A stretch of DNA of 64,000 bases from Pedobacter sp. MC2016-14 (GCF_020991475.1 NZ_JAJMPA010000001.1:1488001-1552000), one strand, 5' to 3'. Positions 53,066 through 63,002 are shown, counted from the first letter of the stretch. The notes: generated by a model not told the origin, from the letters alone. Made by a program: numbers and translations.

Positions 53066-53856
53066 ACCGCCTCGTTATCCTTTACTTTCCATTTAAAATT
53101 TAGCCTTTCATCTTTAAAAACAGATGGATAGTGTAGCAAGCTATCTATAAACCCATTAGTTTGATTGATCAATATGCTGGCGGTATAGCTGTTTTGAATT
53201 TTGCTTTTTAAGGTTAGAAATCGTGAATCCGGATAGGTGGTAATGTTATCAAAAACCATCTCAAATTTATTTTTTTGGAAGATGGCATCATCAAGGATCT
53301 TTATTTTTTCAAAGTAATGTTCTTCTTCTGCCTGTTTATCAGAATTTACGGCTAAGTAGGGGAGTGCGCTGAGGGCAACCGCAGAAGAAGCTGTTCTGCT
53401 CTCCTTTTTAAAAAGTGTATTGTTCCTTAAGAAGATCCTGGTGTCTCTAAATAGATTACCTTCTTCATTGTTGTCTGTGTTAGTTGTACCGCTGTTAGAG
53501 GTGTTTTGCCTGTTGCTGATTTCTACCAGTACCAAACTATCATTCTGAAAATAATATTTGTTTAACATACTGCTTGCAGAACCGTTGTTTACATGTTCAT
53601 AGTAAACCTTATTATTTTTGGTATCTGTAAACTTTTCTACGTATAAAGAATTATCACCTAACATATAAACAAGGCTATATTGCTTATTAAATGTGCTGAT
53701 GTTGGTATTCATGTAAGTTGCAAATGCACTAATTTTAGCACTATTTAAGCCTGTAACAGCGCCATCAATTAGATCAGCCTGCGGATGGTCTGATTTAAAG
53801 GTACAACTAAAAACGGTGCTAAGGAGCACTGATAATATTAGGAAGCAAGATCTCAT
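53011..53856 (-). CDS. Lipoprotein of unknown function
   Basis: A 281-residue lipoprotein (STVFSC, Cys18) with a Ser/Thr/Asn-rich linker in the middle (SNRQNTSNSGTTNTDNN) between two beta-rich halves, suggesting two domains. No family was recognised. The start at 53856 is used because it opens the signal peptide; the frame extends to 53877. It is the last gene of a minus-strand run after lutB-like, with 75 bp between, and its 3' end overlaps the convergent SprT-like gene by 55 bp. A small stem AATAGC/GCTATT at 53877-53891 lies in the gap. Outer-membrane or periplasmic location is expected. Confidence 0.75.
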   Translation of the reverse strand: MRSCFLILSVLLSTVFSCTFKSDHPQADLIDGAVTGLNSAKISAFATYMNTNISTFNKQYSLVYMLGDNSLYVEKFTDTKNNKVYYEHVNNGSASSMLNKYYFQNDSLVLVEISNRQNTSNSGTTNTDNNEEGNLFRDTRIFLRNNTLFKKESRTASSAVALSALPYLAVNSDKQAEEEHYFEKIKILDDAIFQKNKFEMVFDNITTYPDSRFLTLKSKIQNSYTASILINQTNGFIDSLLHYPSVFKDERLNFKWKVKDNEAVYVPETSNTSTSASGLKR

Positions 53857-53931
53857 AACAGGGGCGTAGAATTTCAAATAGCTAGGCTATTATCGTGCCA
53901 ATGAATTGGGAGGGCTTGCAGCGCTTTTTTA

Positions 53932-55320
53932 TTATTCGGGCTTTTTACCCTCTTCCCAAAGTTTGGAAAAAGATTTAGGTGCAACTTTGGGCATTGCCCG
54001 GTGCTTGCCCCAGACCTTGCTGAACAGGAATTTTAAAAAGAAATTCTTCACTTTTCCACCAAATCCGTCCATTCTGGAACGTTTCAGCATTCCATATTTC
54101 CAGAGTTTCCAGCCTATGTTCTCCGCTTTGCTGTTCTCTTCTTGCTGTACAGCATCGCGCCTGTTAAGCAGCAACATTTTGTGAATGTCGATTTTTACAG
54201 GACAGACTTCAGAACATTTGCCGCATAAACTAGAAGCATAACTCAGGTGTTTAAACTCCTGCATGCCCTTTAAATGTGGTGTAATGATAGAACCAATAGG
54301 GCCGCTGTAGGTAGTATTGTAGGTATGTCCGCCTATGTTTTTATAAACCGGACAGGCATTTAAACATGCGCCACAGCGGATGCAGTACAATCCCTGGCGC
54401 TGTTCTTTCTGCGCCAGCAAATTGGTGCGTCCATTATCCAGTAAAATCACGTACATCTCTTCAGGCCCGTCAGTCTCACCCGCCTGTCTTGGGCCGCTTA
54501 AAATAGAATTGTATACCGTTAAGTTTTGTCCGGTACCATGACTGGCCAGCAAAGGCCAGAAGAGGTCAAGATCAGCCATTGAAGGGATTACCTTTTCAAT
54601 GCCAACAATGGCAATGTGAATTTTCGGAAAGGTAGTACATAACCGGGCATTACCTTCATTTTCTGTCAAGGCAATGCTTCCGGTGTCGGCAATTAAAAAG
54701 TTGCCACCAGTAATACCAATGTCTGCGCTTAAATATTTCTCCCGAAGCAATTCCCTTGCTTTTTGCACCAGTACTTCAGGGCTGGCATCAATTGCAGTAC
54801 CAAAGCGTTCATGAAAAAGTTTGGCAATGTCCTGCTTACTCAGGTGCATCGCCGGTGTAACAATATGATAAGGAGCCTCACCCAGCAGCTGTACGATGTA
54901 TTCGCCCAAGTCGCTTTCAAGAGATTCTATGCCATTCTTTTCAAGAAATTCATTTACATGGATTTCTTCAGTGGTCATAGATTTGGATTTGATTACCTTT
55001 TTTCCACCATTTCTATTGATGATGTTGAGGATTTCGCGCTGGGCTTCTTCGGCGTCATTTGCCCAAATAACTTTTCCGCCCCGGCGCTGAAAATTGGCTT
55101 CAAATTCTGGTAGATACTTATCCAGATTTTCCATCACCCGCCATTTAATGGTATGCGCTTTCTTTTTAGAGTTTTCTAAATTTTCAAATTTTGTAAGGCC
55201 CCTTTCTACTGCAACATTGTATTTACCAATGTTATAGTTGATGGTTTCCCTGTGTTTCAGATCAAATGCTTTCTCATCAGCCTTTACCAAAAAATCCTCT
55301 GCAGTATTTGTCATCTTCAA
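53932..55320 (-). CDS. LutB-like iron-sulfur protein
   Basis: A 462-residue protein with the LutB/YkgF layout: an N-terminal LUD domain (about 60-300: KSKSMTTEEIHVNEFLEKNG, GITGGNFLIADTGSIALTEN) and a ferredoxin-like C-terminal part with CIRCGACLNACPVY and CGKCSEVCPVKI, two 4Fe-4S sites. In Bacillus LutABC oxidises L-lactate; here neither lutA nor lutC is adjacent, so the substrate is not certain and the partner subunits must lie elsewhere. The start at 55320 is used; an ATG two codons later is equally possible. It follows the M28 peptidase gene with a 20-bp gap. Confidence 0.87.
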   Translation of the reverse strand: MKMTNTAEDFLVKADEKAFDLKHRETINYNIGKYNVAVERGLTKFENLENSKKKAHTIKWRVMENLDKYLPEFEANFQRRGGKVIWANDAEEAQREILNIINRNGGKKVIKSKSMTTEEIHVNEFLEKNGIESLESDLGEYIVQLLGEAPYHIVTPAMHLSKQDIAKLFHERFGTAIDASPEVLVQKARELLREKYLSADIGITGGNFLIADTGSIALTENEGNARLCTTFPKIHIAIVGIEKVIPSMADLDLFWPLLASHGTGQNLTVYNSILSGPRQAGETDGPEEMYVILLDNGRTNLLAQKEQRQGLYCIRCGACLNACPVYKNIGGHTYNTTYSGPIGSIITPHLKGMQEFKHLSYASSLCGKCSEVCPVKIDIHKMLLLNRRDAVQQEENSKAENIGWKLWKYGMLKRSRMDGFGGKVKNFFLKFLFSKVWGKHRAMPKVAPKSFSKLWEEGKKPE

Positions 55321-55340
55321 AGATAGCGATAATTATAAGC

Positions 55341-56870
55341 TTATTTTATAGGCGTACCATCGTCATTCTTATCTACAACAGGACGTTTGGCCCCATTTGC
55401 AAGTTCCCAGGCCGTAAAATACACCAGTTTAGCACGTTTTGCCAGCATTGGAAAATCAATTTTACTCACCTCATCACCAGGTTGGTGGTAATCAGGGTGT
55501 ACACCATTAAAGTAAAATATGACCGGGATGCCGTGTTTGGCAAAATTGTAATGGTCTGAACGGTAATAAAAGCGGTTAGGATCTGTACGGTTGTTATAAG
55601 TTTCATCCAGTTTAATGCCTACATAATCCTGATTTGCCTTCTTGCCAATCCTGTCCAAATCAGAGCTCAGCATGTTAGAGCCAATGATGTATACAAAGTT
55701 GTTGTCGGCAGCATGGGCAGCATCACCACGACCAATCATATCGATGTTAAGATCGGTAATGGTATTTTCCAAAGGAAAAACCGGATGTTCTGAATACCAA
55801 TCCGATCCCCAAAGACCTTTTTCCTCGCCCACAACAGTCATAAATAAGATACTCCTTTTTGGGCCATAACCAGCCTTTTTGGCTTTCATAAACGCGTCGG
55901 CAAGCATCAGCACGCCTGTAGTCCCAGAACCGTCATCATCGGCACCATTATTAATTTTATCCGTACCCGTAGTGCCGATTCCGATATGATCATAGTGGCC
56001 TGTAATCACCAATACTTCTTTTTTTAGCTTTGGATCTGAACCTTCTAAAAAGCCCAGTACATTTTCTGCCCGTACTTTCACTTCTTTTTTCATGGCCGTA
56101 GCAGAAACAGGTACTTTAAGTAAACCAGCAGGCGGGTTAGCCGGGTCTACACCTGCCGCTTTGAAAATTTCTTTAGCCAATGCAGAAGAGATGGTGATGC
56201 TGTTCATGAATTTTTGCTTGTTCATCCGCTCCACGTTGTCTTCATTCTTTAACATCAATCTGGCTGGTTCTTTAAACCTTTCCAATTGTTGTGCAGAGGC
56301 GTTGTCCAATTCAGGATCTACCAGGATAATGGCCAGCGCATTATGGTCCGTTAAGTACTTAACATCATAATATCTTGTAGTCAGCATCACTACCTTACCC
56401 GCCACATCCAAACCAGTAAAATCTTGCCGCTGTTTATCAGCGCTACTGCCAGCAAAAAGAATTTCCGGGGCATTAAACGTAAAACCCTTAACACCCACTT
56501 TTGAGGGCTGGATCACAAAGTCTTTAAACTGTTCCTTTGAATCACCATTAACGGTGAAAATACATTGTTCAAGCTCATATTTGGCCAGGTCTACCGATTG
56601 GAAATAATCTCCGGGTACCCCGGGTTTGGCGTTAACCGGACCTTTCAGCCCAATGCTCTTGAAATAATTTTTAATGTATTCAGCGGCCATCCAGGCTCCC
56701 CTTGTTCCAGTTTCCCTACCTTCATATTCATCAGAAGCCAAAACAGACAGGTGTTTATAGGCATTTTCTTTTGTGATGCTCTGACTAAATTTTGTAATTG
56801 CTTTTTGCTGTGCAAATGCAGCGCAGCATAGCATCATTGCAGCAGCAGTGCTTAAAATCTTTTTATTCAT
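55341..56870 (-). CDS. M28-family zinc aminopeptidase, exported
   Basis: A 509-residue protein with a signal peptide (MNKKILSTAAAMMLCCAAFA), a PA-like insert domain and an M28 peptidase domain. The zinc ligands and catalytic residues are visible: GHYDHIG (His), NNGADDDGSGTTG (bridging Asp), VVGEEKGLWGS (catalytic Glu-Glu), NIDMIGR (Asp) and a late His in KHGIPVIFYFNGVHPDYHQ. M28 enzymes of this type (PepS/leucine aminopeptidase-like) free amino acids from peptides in the periplasm. The start at 56870 begins the signal peptide; the frame runs to 56894, 7 bp into the end of rpiB. Confidence 0.9.
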   Translation of the reverse strand: MNKKILSTAAAMMLCCAAFAQQKAITKFSQSITKENAYKHLSVLASDEYEGRETGTRGAWMAAEYIKNYFKSIGLKGPVNAKPGVPGDYFQSVDLAKYELEQCIFTVNGDSKEQFKDFVIQPSKVGVKGFTFNAPEILFAGSSADKQRQDFTGLDVAGKVVMLTTRYYDVKYLTDHNALAIILVDPELDNASAQQLERFKEPARLMLKNEDNVERMNKQKFMNSITISSALAKEIFKAAGVDPANPPAGLLKVPVSATAMKKEVKVRAENVLGFLEGSDPKLKKEVLVITGHYDHIGIGTTGTDKINNGADDDGSGTTGVLMLADAFMKAKKAGYGPKRSILFMTVVGEEKGLWGSDWYSEHPVFPLENTITDLNIDMIGRGDAAHAADNNFVYIIGSNMLSSDLDRIGKKANQDYVGIKLDETYNNRTDPNRFYYRSDHYNFAKHGIPVIFYFNGVHPDYHQPGDEVSKIDFPMLAKRAKLVYFTAWELANGAKRPVVDKNDDGTPIK

Positions 56871-56887
56871 GGGAGGGGAGTTAAAGG

Positions 56888-57328
56888 TTAGCAAGATATT
56901 TTTCCAACTCTGGTGGCATGTCTTCCACCTTCAAAATTGGTATTTAAAAAAAGGTCTACCATTTCACGGGCTGTAGCTTCTGTTACAAAGCGAGCAGGAA
57001 TACACAGGATATTGGCATCGTTGTGTTGTCTCACCAAACCTGCAATTTCAGTTTCCCAGCAAATGGCTGCGCGGATCCCCTTGTGTTTATTGGCAGTGAT
57101 GGCCACACCATTGGCGCTGCCGCAAATTAAAATGCCATAGGTAAATTCACCTTGCTCTACCGCCGCTGCCACTGGATGGGCAAAATCCGGATAATCTACA
57201 GATGCCGTACTATGGGCACCAAAATCTTTGATTTCGAAATTGCCTAAGTGTTGTTTAAGCATTTCCTTATAATCATAGCCGGCATGATCGGCACCGATGG
57301 CGATGTTAATTTGCTTTTGTGTTGCCAT
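56888..57328 (-). CDS. rpiB: Ribose 5-phosphate isomerase B
   Basis: A 146-residue RpiB/LacAB-type sugar isomerase: IAIGADHAGYDYKEMLKQHL, the CGSANGVAITANKHKGIRAA catalytic/phosphate-binding loop, and ARFVTEATAREMVDLFLNT. It interconverts ribose 5-phosphate and ribulose 5-phosphate. The start overlaps the end of tatC by 23 bp in another frame (57306-57328), and the next gene begins 18 bp after its stop, so tatC, rpiB and the M28 gene probably share a transcript without a common function. Confidence 0.92.
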   Translation of the reverse strand: MATQKQINIAIGADHAGYDYKEMLKQHLGNFEIKDFGAHSTASVDYPDFAHPVAAAVEQGEFTYGILICGSANGVAITANKHKGIRAAICWETEIAGLVRQHNDANILCIPARFVTEATAREMVDLFLNTNFEGGRHATRVGKISC

Positions 57329-58190
57329 TTAATTCTTTATTTCTTTTACGTTCTATGTTAGCTGAGATATAAATACTCAATTCGTACAGTAAAAATAGTG
57401 GTAAAGCTACAATGAGCATGGTGTAAGGGTCTGCCGTTGGTGTAACCACAGCAGCCACAATTAAAATAATTACCGTAGAATACCTTCTGCTTGCACGCAT
57501 AAAAGCAGGGGTCATGATGCCTAGCTTAGATAAGATGAAAATAATTACAGGCAGTTGGAAAATAATTCCTGAACCCAGCGTTAGCGTCATGATAGAAGAA
57601 AGGTATGAATCTATCGTAAAGGTATTCTGTATATCCGGACTTACCGTAAAATTAGTCAGGAAGTTGATGGATAAAGGGCAGATGATGTAATACCCGAAAA
57701 AGATGCCCAGGAAAAACAGAAAAGAGGCAAAGGTAACGAAGCCACTGGCAGAACGGCGTTCATTTTCATGCAAAGCTGGTTTAATAAAAAGCCAGATCTC
57801 AAAAAGTAAGTAAGGAATGCCAAGAATAATCCCCACCATTACACATGAGTTCATCTGTAAGGTAAACTGTCCCGCCATTTCCGTGTTGATGATTTTAGCG
57901 TCAATTTTGGTGATGCAGAAATCGGAGCCTATTGATGGAAATCTTTCTACCAGTTTACACATCATCCTGTAGGTCCAGAATGCAGGGTTTTTAGGCCCCA
58001 TAATAATTTCATTAAAAATGAAGTCAGTGTAGTAGAATGCAGCACAAGTAAAAACAACAATTACCAGCAGGGCCCTCATCAGGTGTTTTCTCAGGATGTC
58101 AATGTGGTCAAAAAAAGACATTTCTGCCTCAAGGTTTTTAGTCTTATTCTTTATAGAATCGATCAGATCCTGCGCTTTATTATCACTCAT
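57306..58190 (-). CDS. tatC: Sec-independent translocase TatC
   Basis: A 294-residue TatC with six transmembrane helices and the family hallmarks: MSFFDHIDILRKHLMRALLV near the N terminus (conserved Glu/Asp-His-Leu-x-x-Leu-Arg region), FALHENERRSASGFVTFASF-type loop (PALHENERRSA) and the last helices with ILIVAAVVTPTADPYTMLIV. A 40-residue acidic N-terminal extension precedes the domain. TatC recognises twin-arginine signals, with TatA/B encoded at 35.7-36.4 kb. It overlaps rpiB by 23 bp. An intrinsic terminator stands between it and accC, so it needs its own promoter in 58191-58272. Confidence 0.93.
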   Translation of the reverse strand: MSDNKAQDLIDSIKNKTKNLEAEMSFFDHIDILRKHLMRALLVIVVFTCAAFYYTDFIFNEIIMGPKNPAFWTYRMMCKLVERFPSIGSDFCITKIDAKIINTEMAGQFTLQMNSCVMVGIILGIPYLLFEIWLFIKPALHENERRSASGFVTFASFLFFLGIFFGYYIICPLSINFLTNFTVSPDIQNTFTIDSYLSSIMTLTLGSGIIFQLPVIIFILSKLGIMTPAFMRASRRYSTVIILIVAAVVTPTADPYTMLIVALPLFLLYELSIYISANIERKRNKELNGNTKAN

Positions 58191-58210
58191 GCATTTCTTT
58201 TGTTAAACAA

Positions 58211-58242
58211 AAATACCATTCTATTTTATTAGAATGGTATTT
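58211..58242 (-). terminator. Intrinsic terminator of the pdxA-to-accC operon
   Basis: AAATACCATTCT (58211-58222) and AGAATGGTATTT (58231-58242) form a perfect 12-bp stem with an 8-nt loop; on the minus strand it is followed by TTTTTG. It lies 31 bp after the accC stop, in the right orientation to end the operon. Confidence 0.8.
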
Positions 58243-58272
58243 ACGTTTTATTTATTACAAAAAGTTTTATTG

Positions 58273-59613
58273 CTATTCAGAAAACACAAAAGTCTCCATA
58301 AACTTAGTGGTAAAGTTACCAGCCCTAAAGTTTGGATCTTTCATTAGTTTTAAGTGAAAAGGAATAGTAGTTTTAATACCTTCAATCACAAATTCGCTTA
58401 AAGCGCGTTCCATAGTGCTAATGGCCTCTTCACGGGTCTGCGCTACGCAGATCAGTTTGGCAATCATAGAATCGTAATTTGAAGGGATTTGATAGCCCGC
58501 ATATACATGTGTATCTACCCTTACACCATGTCCGCCCGGAGAGTGGAAATTGGTAATTTTACCCGGACAAGGTCTGAAGTTATTGAATGGATCTTCAGCA
58601 TTGATACGGCACTCAATGGCATGCATATCAGGATGATAATTCTTTCCTGAAATCGGTACGCCAGAAGCTACCTTAATTTGTTCTTTGATTAAGTCGTAAT
58701 TGATTACCTCTTCCGTAACCGGATGCTCTACCTGGATCCTGGTATTCATTTCCATGAAGTAGAAGTTGCGGTGTTTATCTACCAAAAACTCTACCGTTCC
58801 AGCACCTTCATACGCTACAGCAAGGGCACCTTTAATGGCAGCCTCGCCCATTTTTTCACGCAGCTCTGGTGTCATAAAAGGAGAAGGTGCTTCTTCCACT
58901 AATTTCTGGTGGCGGCGCTGAATAGAGCAATCGCGTTCAGACAAGTGGCAAGCTTTGCCATACTGGTCACCAATCACCTGGATTTCAATATGACGCGGAT
59001 CTTCAATATATTTTTCCAGATACAGACCATCGTTACCAAAAGCGGCGCCCGATTCCTGTCTGGCGCTATCCCATGCATTTTCAAACTCTTCATCTTTCCA
59101 TACCACACGCATGCCGCGGCCACCACCACCGGCAGTAGCTTTTAAAATTACCGGATACCCAACTTCGTTAGCCAGTTTTATACCTTCTTTAACACTTTCC
59201 AACAATCCTTCAGATCCTGGAATAGTAGGTACACCAGCAAGTTTCATGGTTTCTTTAGCAGAAGCTTTATCACCCATGCCATTGATCTGCTCAGGTGTAG
59301 CACCAATAAATTTAATTCCGTAATCACGGCATACCGAAGAAAACTTTGCATTTTCTGATAAAAAGCCATATCCCGGATGTATTGCATCCGCATTGGTTAA
59401 CTCAGCGGCAGAAATAATATTAGGGATGCTTAGGTAAGAATCTTTACTTGGCGGCGGACCAATGCAAACCGCTTCGTCTGCAAAACGTACATGTAAGCTT
59501 TCTCTGTCTGCAGTAGAATAAACGGCAACTGTTTTAATGCCCATTTCTTTACAGGTGCGTATAATACGCAAAGCAATCTCGCCCCTGTTGGCAATTAATA
59601 TTTTTTTAAACAT
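58273..59613 (-). CDS. accC: Acetyl-CoA carboxylase, biotin carboxylase subunit
   Basis: A 446-residue ATP-grasp enzyme that carboxylates biotin on AccB, the first half of malonyl-CoA formation. Motifs: [20 protein letters not shown], the glycine-rich ATP loop [31 protein letters not shown], and the metal-binding [17 protein letters not shown]. The length matches the family. It is the last gene of the run pdxA, DUF177, rpmF, plsX, fabH, accB, accC and is closed by the terminator at 58211-58242. Confidence 0.96.
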   Translation of the reverse strand: MFKKILIANRGEIALRIIRTCKEMGIKTVAVYSTADRESLHVRFADEAVCIGPPPSKDSYLSIPNIISAAELTNADAIHPGYGFLSENAKFSSVCRDYGIKFIGATPEQINGMGDKASAKETMKLAGVPTIPGSEGLLESVKEGIKLANEVGYPVILKATAGGGGRGMRVVWKDEEFENAWDSARQESGAAFGNDGLYLEKYIEDPRHIEIQVIGDQYGKACHLSERDCSIQRRHQKLVEEAPSPFMTPELREKMGEAAIKGALAVAYEGAGTVEFLVDKHRNFYFMEMNTRIQVEHPVTEEVINYDLIKEQIKVASGVPISGKNYHPDMHAIECRINAEDPFNNFRPCPGKITNFHSPGGHGVRVDTHVYAGYQIPSNYDSMIAKLICVAQTREEAISTMERALSEFVIEGIKTTIPFHLKLMKDPNFRAGNFTTKFMETFVFSE

Positions 59614-59646
59614 ACTTCGTTAAGATGATCTTTTGCGCAGGGCAAA

Positions 59647-60117
59647 TTACATGGGTTCTACTAAAAATAAAGGTTGATCGTACTCTACCGGAGAAGAATT
59701 TTCAACCAGTACTTTTACAATCCTTCCGGAAACTTCGCTTTCAATCTCATTGAATAATTTCATGGCTTCTACAATACAGATTACTTTGCCATTGCTAATT
59801 TCGTCACCAACATTTACAAAAAATGGTTTGTCAGGACTAGCAGAACGGTAAAAAGTACCGATCATAGGAGATTTTATCGTAATGTATTTTGAAGTGTCTT
59901 CAGCAGCTGGTTTAGTCTCTGTTACACTAACTGGTTGCGGGGCAACTGCTGCAGGTAATACCGTTGCTGCAGGTGCTGCAGGAATTGTAGCAGTTACTAC
60001 AGTAGGGGCCTGGTTAGTTTTAATCGTTATTTTGAAGTTTTCCTGCTCTATAGCTACTTCATTTACGCCTGAACGAGAAACAAATTTAATAAGTTCCTGA
60101 ATTTGCTTTATATCCAT
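59647..60117 (-). CDS. accB: Biotin carboxyl carrier protein
   Basis: A 156-residue AccB: N-terminal helix (MDIKQIQELIKFVSRSGVNE), an Ala/Pro/Thr-rich flexible linker (about 37-73) and the biotinyl domain (about 78-156) with the biotinylated Lys120 in CIVEAMKLFNEIE and the thumb-containing PMIGTFYRSASPDKPFF segment. It carries carboxybiotin between AccC and the carboxyltransferase. It follows fabH by 71 bp and precedes accC by 33 bp. Confidence 0.96.
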   Translation of the reverse strand: MDIKQIQELIKFVSRSGVNEVAIEQENFKITIKTNQAPTVVTATIPAAPAATVLPAAVAPQPVSVTETKPAAEDTSKYITIKSPMIGTFYRSASPDKPFFVNVGDEISNGKVICIVEAMKLFNEIESEVSGRIVKVLVENSSPVEYDQPLFLVEPM

Positions 60118-60188
60118 TTTTTAAAGTGTTTTAAAAGAATAGTTTATCTTAAGAACAAACTAAGTTAAGATTATTTTATTGTAAAAAA

Positions 60189-61178
60189 TTAATATGCCCA
60201 TTTTAAGTATACAGAACCCCAGGTAAATCCACCGCCAAAAGCAGCTAAAATAAGGGTATCTCCTTTTTTAAGCTGACTTTCCCACTCCCATAAGCATAAA
60301 GGAATAGTGCCATTGGTTGTATTGCCGTAGCGTTCTATATTGATCATCACTTTATCTGCGCCTACACCCATTCTGGAAGCAGTAGCATCAATGATTCGTT
60401 TGTTTGCCTGATGTGGCACCAACCAGTTGACCTGATCGGCAGTCAGGTTATTGCGTTCCATAATTTCAGCAGCCACATTTGCCATATTGGTTACTGCAAA
60501 TTTAAATACGGCCTGTCCTTCCTGGTATACCACATGTTCGTTGTTGGTTACCGTTTCAATGCTGGCCGGTTTTACAGAGCCACCCGCCTTTTGGTGCAGG
60601 TATTGTCTTCCAGAGCCATCAGTACGGAGTACCGCATCAATAATTCCATTGCCTTCTTCATTTGGCTCCAGTAATACCGCACCACAACCATCACCAAAAA
60701 TGATGCAGGTACTGCGGTCCTGGTAATTGATGATGGACGACATTTTATCGCCACCTACTACCAGTACTTTTTTATGTCTTCCAGATTCAATAAATTGAGA
60801 TGCAGTGGTTAAGCCAAAAATAAAACCAGAGCATGCGGCCTGAAGGTCGTACCCCCAGGCGTTTACAGCACCGATTTTATCGGCCAGAATGTTTGCCGAA
60901 GCAGGAAATTGCAAATCAGGAGTGGTGGTGCAAAAAATGATCAGTTCAATCTCATCTGCGGTGATGCCACGTTTCTTTAGTAGTCCGTTTACGGCATGAA
61001 CAGCCATGTCAGATATGCCTAGACCTTCTCCCTTTAATATTCTGCGCTCTTTTATCCCCGTTCGGGAGGTGATCCATTCATCTGTAGTATCAACAATAGA
61101 TTCTAATTCCTTGTTGGTTAAAACATAATCTGGAACGTAACCCTGAACTGCGGTTATTGCAGCGTGAACTTTGCTCAT
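60189..61178 (-). CDS. fabH: 3-oxoacyl-ACP synthase III
   Basis: A 329-residue KAS III that condenses acetyl-CoA with malonyl-ACP and starts fatty acid synthesis. The catalytic residues are Cys116 in [12 protein letters not shown], the His in [12 protein letters not shown] and the Asn in [13 protein letters not shown]. The branched-chain or straight-chain primer preference cannot be read from the sequence. It sits 13 bp downstream of plsX, as in many bacteria, and is followed by accB. Confidence 0.95.
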   Translation of the reverse strand: MSKVHAAITAVQGYVPDYVLTNKELESIVDTTDEWITSRTGIKERRILKGEGLGISDMAVHAVNGLLKKRGITADEIELIIFCTTTPDLQFPASANILADKIGAVNAWGYDLQAACSGFIFGLTTASQFIESGRHKKVLVVGGDKMSSIINYQDRSTCIIFGDGCGAVLLEPNEEGNGIIDAVLRTDGSGRQYLHQKAGGSVKPASIETVTNNEHVVYQEGQAVFKFAVTNMANVAAEIMERNNLTADQVNWLVPHQANKRIIDATASRMGVGADKVMINIERYGNTTNGTIPLCLWEWESQLKKGDTLILAAFGGGFTWGSVYLKWAY

Positions 61179-61191
61179 TTGATTCTAAATT

Positions 61192-62130
61192 TTATTTAAA
61201 AGCGGCTTGTATTTTTTCTACCAGGCCGGTTGTGATCATTTCCCTTGATTGCATGATCATGTTTTTAACTGCTGTGGGACTGGAGATACCATGACCAATT
61301 ACTACTGGTGCGTTAACACCTAAAACCGGGCTTCCACCATAGTTTTCATAGTTAAAACGATCAAAAAACTCATCTTTAAAACCTTTTCTGATGGTCATCA
61401 CGTAGAAAGATTCTGCCAGTTTAAGCATAATATTTCCGGTAAAGCCATCGCAAACAATCACATCAGCTTTGTCGTTAAACAAATCCCTGCCTTCAATATT
61501 TCCAATAAAATTAAAGATTCCATTGTCCTTCATCAATGGGAAAGTGGCAAGACTGAGCATATTGCCCTTTTCGTCTTCTTCTCCGATATTGATTAACCCT
61601 ACTTTAGGGTCATCAATGTGCATCACATTTTTGGCGTACAAACTACCCAAAGTACCAAATTGAACAAGGGTATCGGGTTTGCAGTCGGCATTAGCACCAA
61701 CATCCATCATCAGTCCGGTTCCACCGCTCAATTTTGGAACAAAAGAGCATAAGCACGGGCGTATAATTCCGGGAACTGTTTTTACGCTAAAAACCGCACC
61801 AACTAGCATTGCTCCAGAGTTTCCTGCACTGGCAAAAGAGTCGAGTTCTCCTTTTTTGAGCATGGAAAATCCAATACCAATACTGGAATTGGGTTTTTGG
61901 ACAATAGCTTTAGTGGCGTGTTCGCCCATACCAATAACTTCTTCGGTATGAACATATTCAAAGTGATCGGGATTAAACCCGTTTTCGGAGAGTAAAGGTT
62001 TTATCTGCTGTGTGTCTCCAATCAAGACCAGATGTTCCTTTGGAGACAGCAATTGATGAGCAGCTATTGCTCCCAAAACATTGGCTTTGGGAGCATAGTC
62101 TCCGCCCATTATATCGAGACCTATTTTCAT
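61192..62130 (-). CDS. plsX: Phosphate acyltransferase PlsX
   Basis: A 312-residue PlsX that turns acyl-ACP into acyl-phosphate for phospholipid synthesis. Motifs: MKIGLDIMGGDYAPKANVLG, SAGNSGAMLVGAVFSV, GLMMDVGANADCKPDTLVQF and VCDGFTGNIMLKLAES. It follows rpmF by 98 bp, the largest gap in this operon, which holds a nested inverted repeat, and is coupled to fabH by a 13-bp gap. The rpmF-plsX-fabH order is widely conserved and links membrane lipid synthesis to growth. Confidence 0.95.
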   Translation of the reverse strand: MKIGLDIMGGDYAPKANVLGAIAAHQLLSPKEHLVLIGDTQQIKPLLSENGFNPDHFEYVHTEEVIGMGEHATKAIVQKPNSSIGIGFSMLKKGELDSFASAGNSGAMLVGAVFSVKTVPGIIRPCLCSFVPKLSGGTGLMMDVGANADCKPDTLVQFGTLGSLYAKNVMHIDDPKVGLINIGEEDEKGNMLSLATFPLMKDNGIFNFIGNIEGRDLFNDKADVIVCDGFTGNIMLKLAESFYVMTIRKGFKDEFFDRFNYENYGGSPVLGVNAPVVIGHGISSPTAVKNMIMQSREMITTGLVEKIQAAFK

Positions 62131-62141
62131 AGTAAAAAATC

Positions 62142-62215
62142 AGTTTGTGTAATGAAACATTAATGCCCTGTTTTCAGTTGTCTAAGATAATCCTAAACAG
62201 ACCTGAACACAAACT
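62142..62215. repeat. Nested inverted repeats in the rpmF-plsX spacer
   Basis: AGTTTGTGT (62142-62150) and ACACAAACT (62207-62215) are perfect 9-bp arms separated by 56 nt, and CTGTTT (62168-62173) pairs with AAACAG (62195-62200) inside. On the minus-strand mRNA this would fold just before plsX. It may be a structured leader, a processing site or a site for a regulator; there is no U-run typical of a terminator. Confidence 0.35.
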
Positions 62216-62228
62216 ATTTTTTAGAAAA

Positions 62229-62420
62229 TTAACCTATCGAAGTGTTTTCAATAACCAGTTTACCGTTGTAGTAAAGGTTACCATCAACGTTATAAGCATG
62301 GTGAGGTGTGTGTATTGCACCTGTAGTTTGACAAGTAGCTAAAGAAGGAGCTATAGCTTTATAGTGGGTTCTTCTTTTATCTCTTCTGCTTTTAGAGATC
62401 TTGCGTTTTGGATGTGCCAT
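62229..62420 (-). CDS. rpmF: 50S ribosomal protein L32
   Basis: A 63-residue L32 with the usual start [20 protein letters not shown] and a C-terminal [17 protein letters not shown] segment. The zinc-ribbon cysteines of many L32 proteins are missing: only one Cys (ATCQTTG) remains and the second pair is replaced, so this is a zinc-free (C-minus) form. It is followed by plsX and preceded by DUF177, as is standard. Confidence 0.95.
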   Translation of the reverse strand: MAHPKRKISKSRRDKRRTHYKAIAPSLATCQTTGAIHTPHHAYNVDGNLYYNGKLVIENTSIG

Positions 62421-62438
62421 TGCTGATTTGTTTTAGTA

Positions 62439-63002
62439 TTATTTTAATTTTTTTAGAGCTGCCCAACGCGGGTCCTCCGTTATTTGTTCTTCGTTATTAT
62501 GTTGTGTTTCGCCAGAAAGGTTTTCCAACCGTTCTACCATTTCTGTATCACATTTTGATCCTTCTACACCGGTTTCTTCGCAGAATTTAACATAAGGGAC
62601 CGATACATTGATCATCTCATATAAAATCTCCGATATGTCCACTTCGCTCTCTTTTCTGTCCAGCATAATGATCTCCAGATCGTCGCTTTCCAGTCCATCT
62701 TCGGTAAATTTTACAATTTGCCTTTCGCTGATGTCCAATGGTGCAGTAAATTCTGATAAACATTTATCGCAATCTAATTTTACTGTACCCATAATGTGGA
62801 TTTGTAAAATCAACATCGTTTCTTGTTTGTCTAGCTCTACCGTTGCTTTTAAAACTCCTTCTTTTACCAAAGAGTACTCAAAAGCATCAAAAAAGCTGTT
62901 ATCAATGTCAAACTCGAATTGATGTTTGCCAATTTTTAAGCCTGTAAAGGGGATTGAAAATTGTTTTAGCGGTTTCAATTGTAACAAAATTTTAGCCCGC
63001 AA
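62439..63002 (-). CDS. DUF177 (YceD-like) protein
   Basis: A 187-residue YceD/DUF177 protein with the conserved central motif VKLDCDKCLSEFTAPLDIS and the acidic segment that follows, and FCEETGVEGSKCD further on. YceD is linked to 23S rRNA accumulation in plants and bacteria and is nearly always encoded before rpmF, as here (18-bp gap). The two Cys motifs may bind a metal. The gap to pdxA is 62 bp. Confidence 0.9.
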   Translation of the reverse strand: MRAKILLQLKPLKQFSIPFTGLKIGKHQFEFDIDNSFFDAFEYSLVKEGVLKATVELDKQETMLILQIHIMGTVKLDCDKCLSEFTAPLDISERQIVKFTEDGLESDDLEIIMLDRKESEVDISEILYEMINVSVPYVKFCEETGVEGSKCDTEMVERLENLSGETQHNNEEQITEDPRWAALKKLK

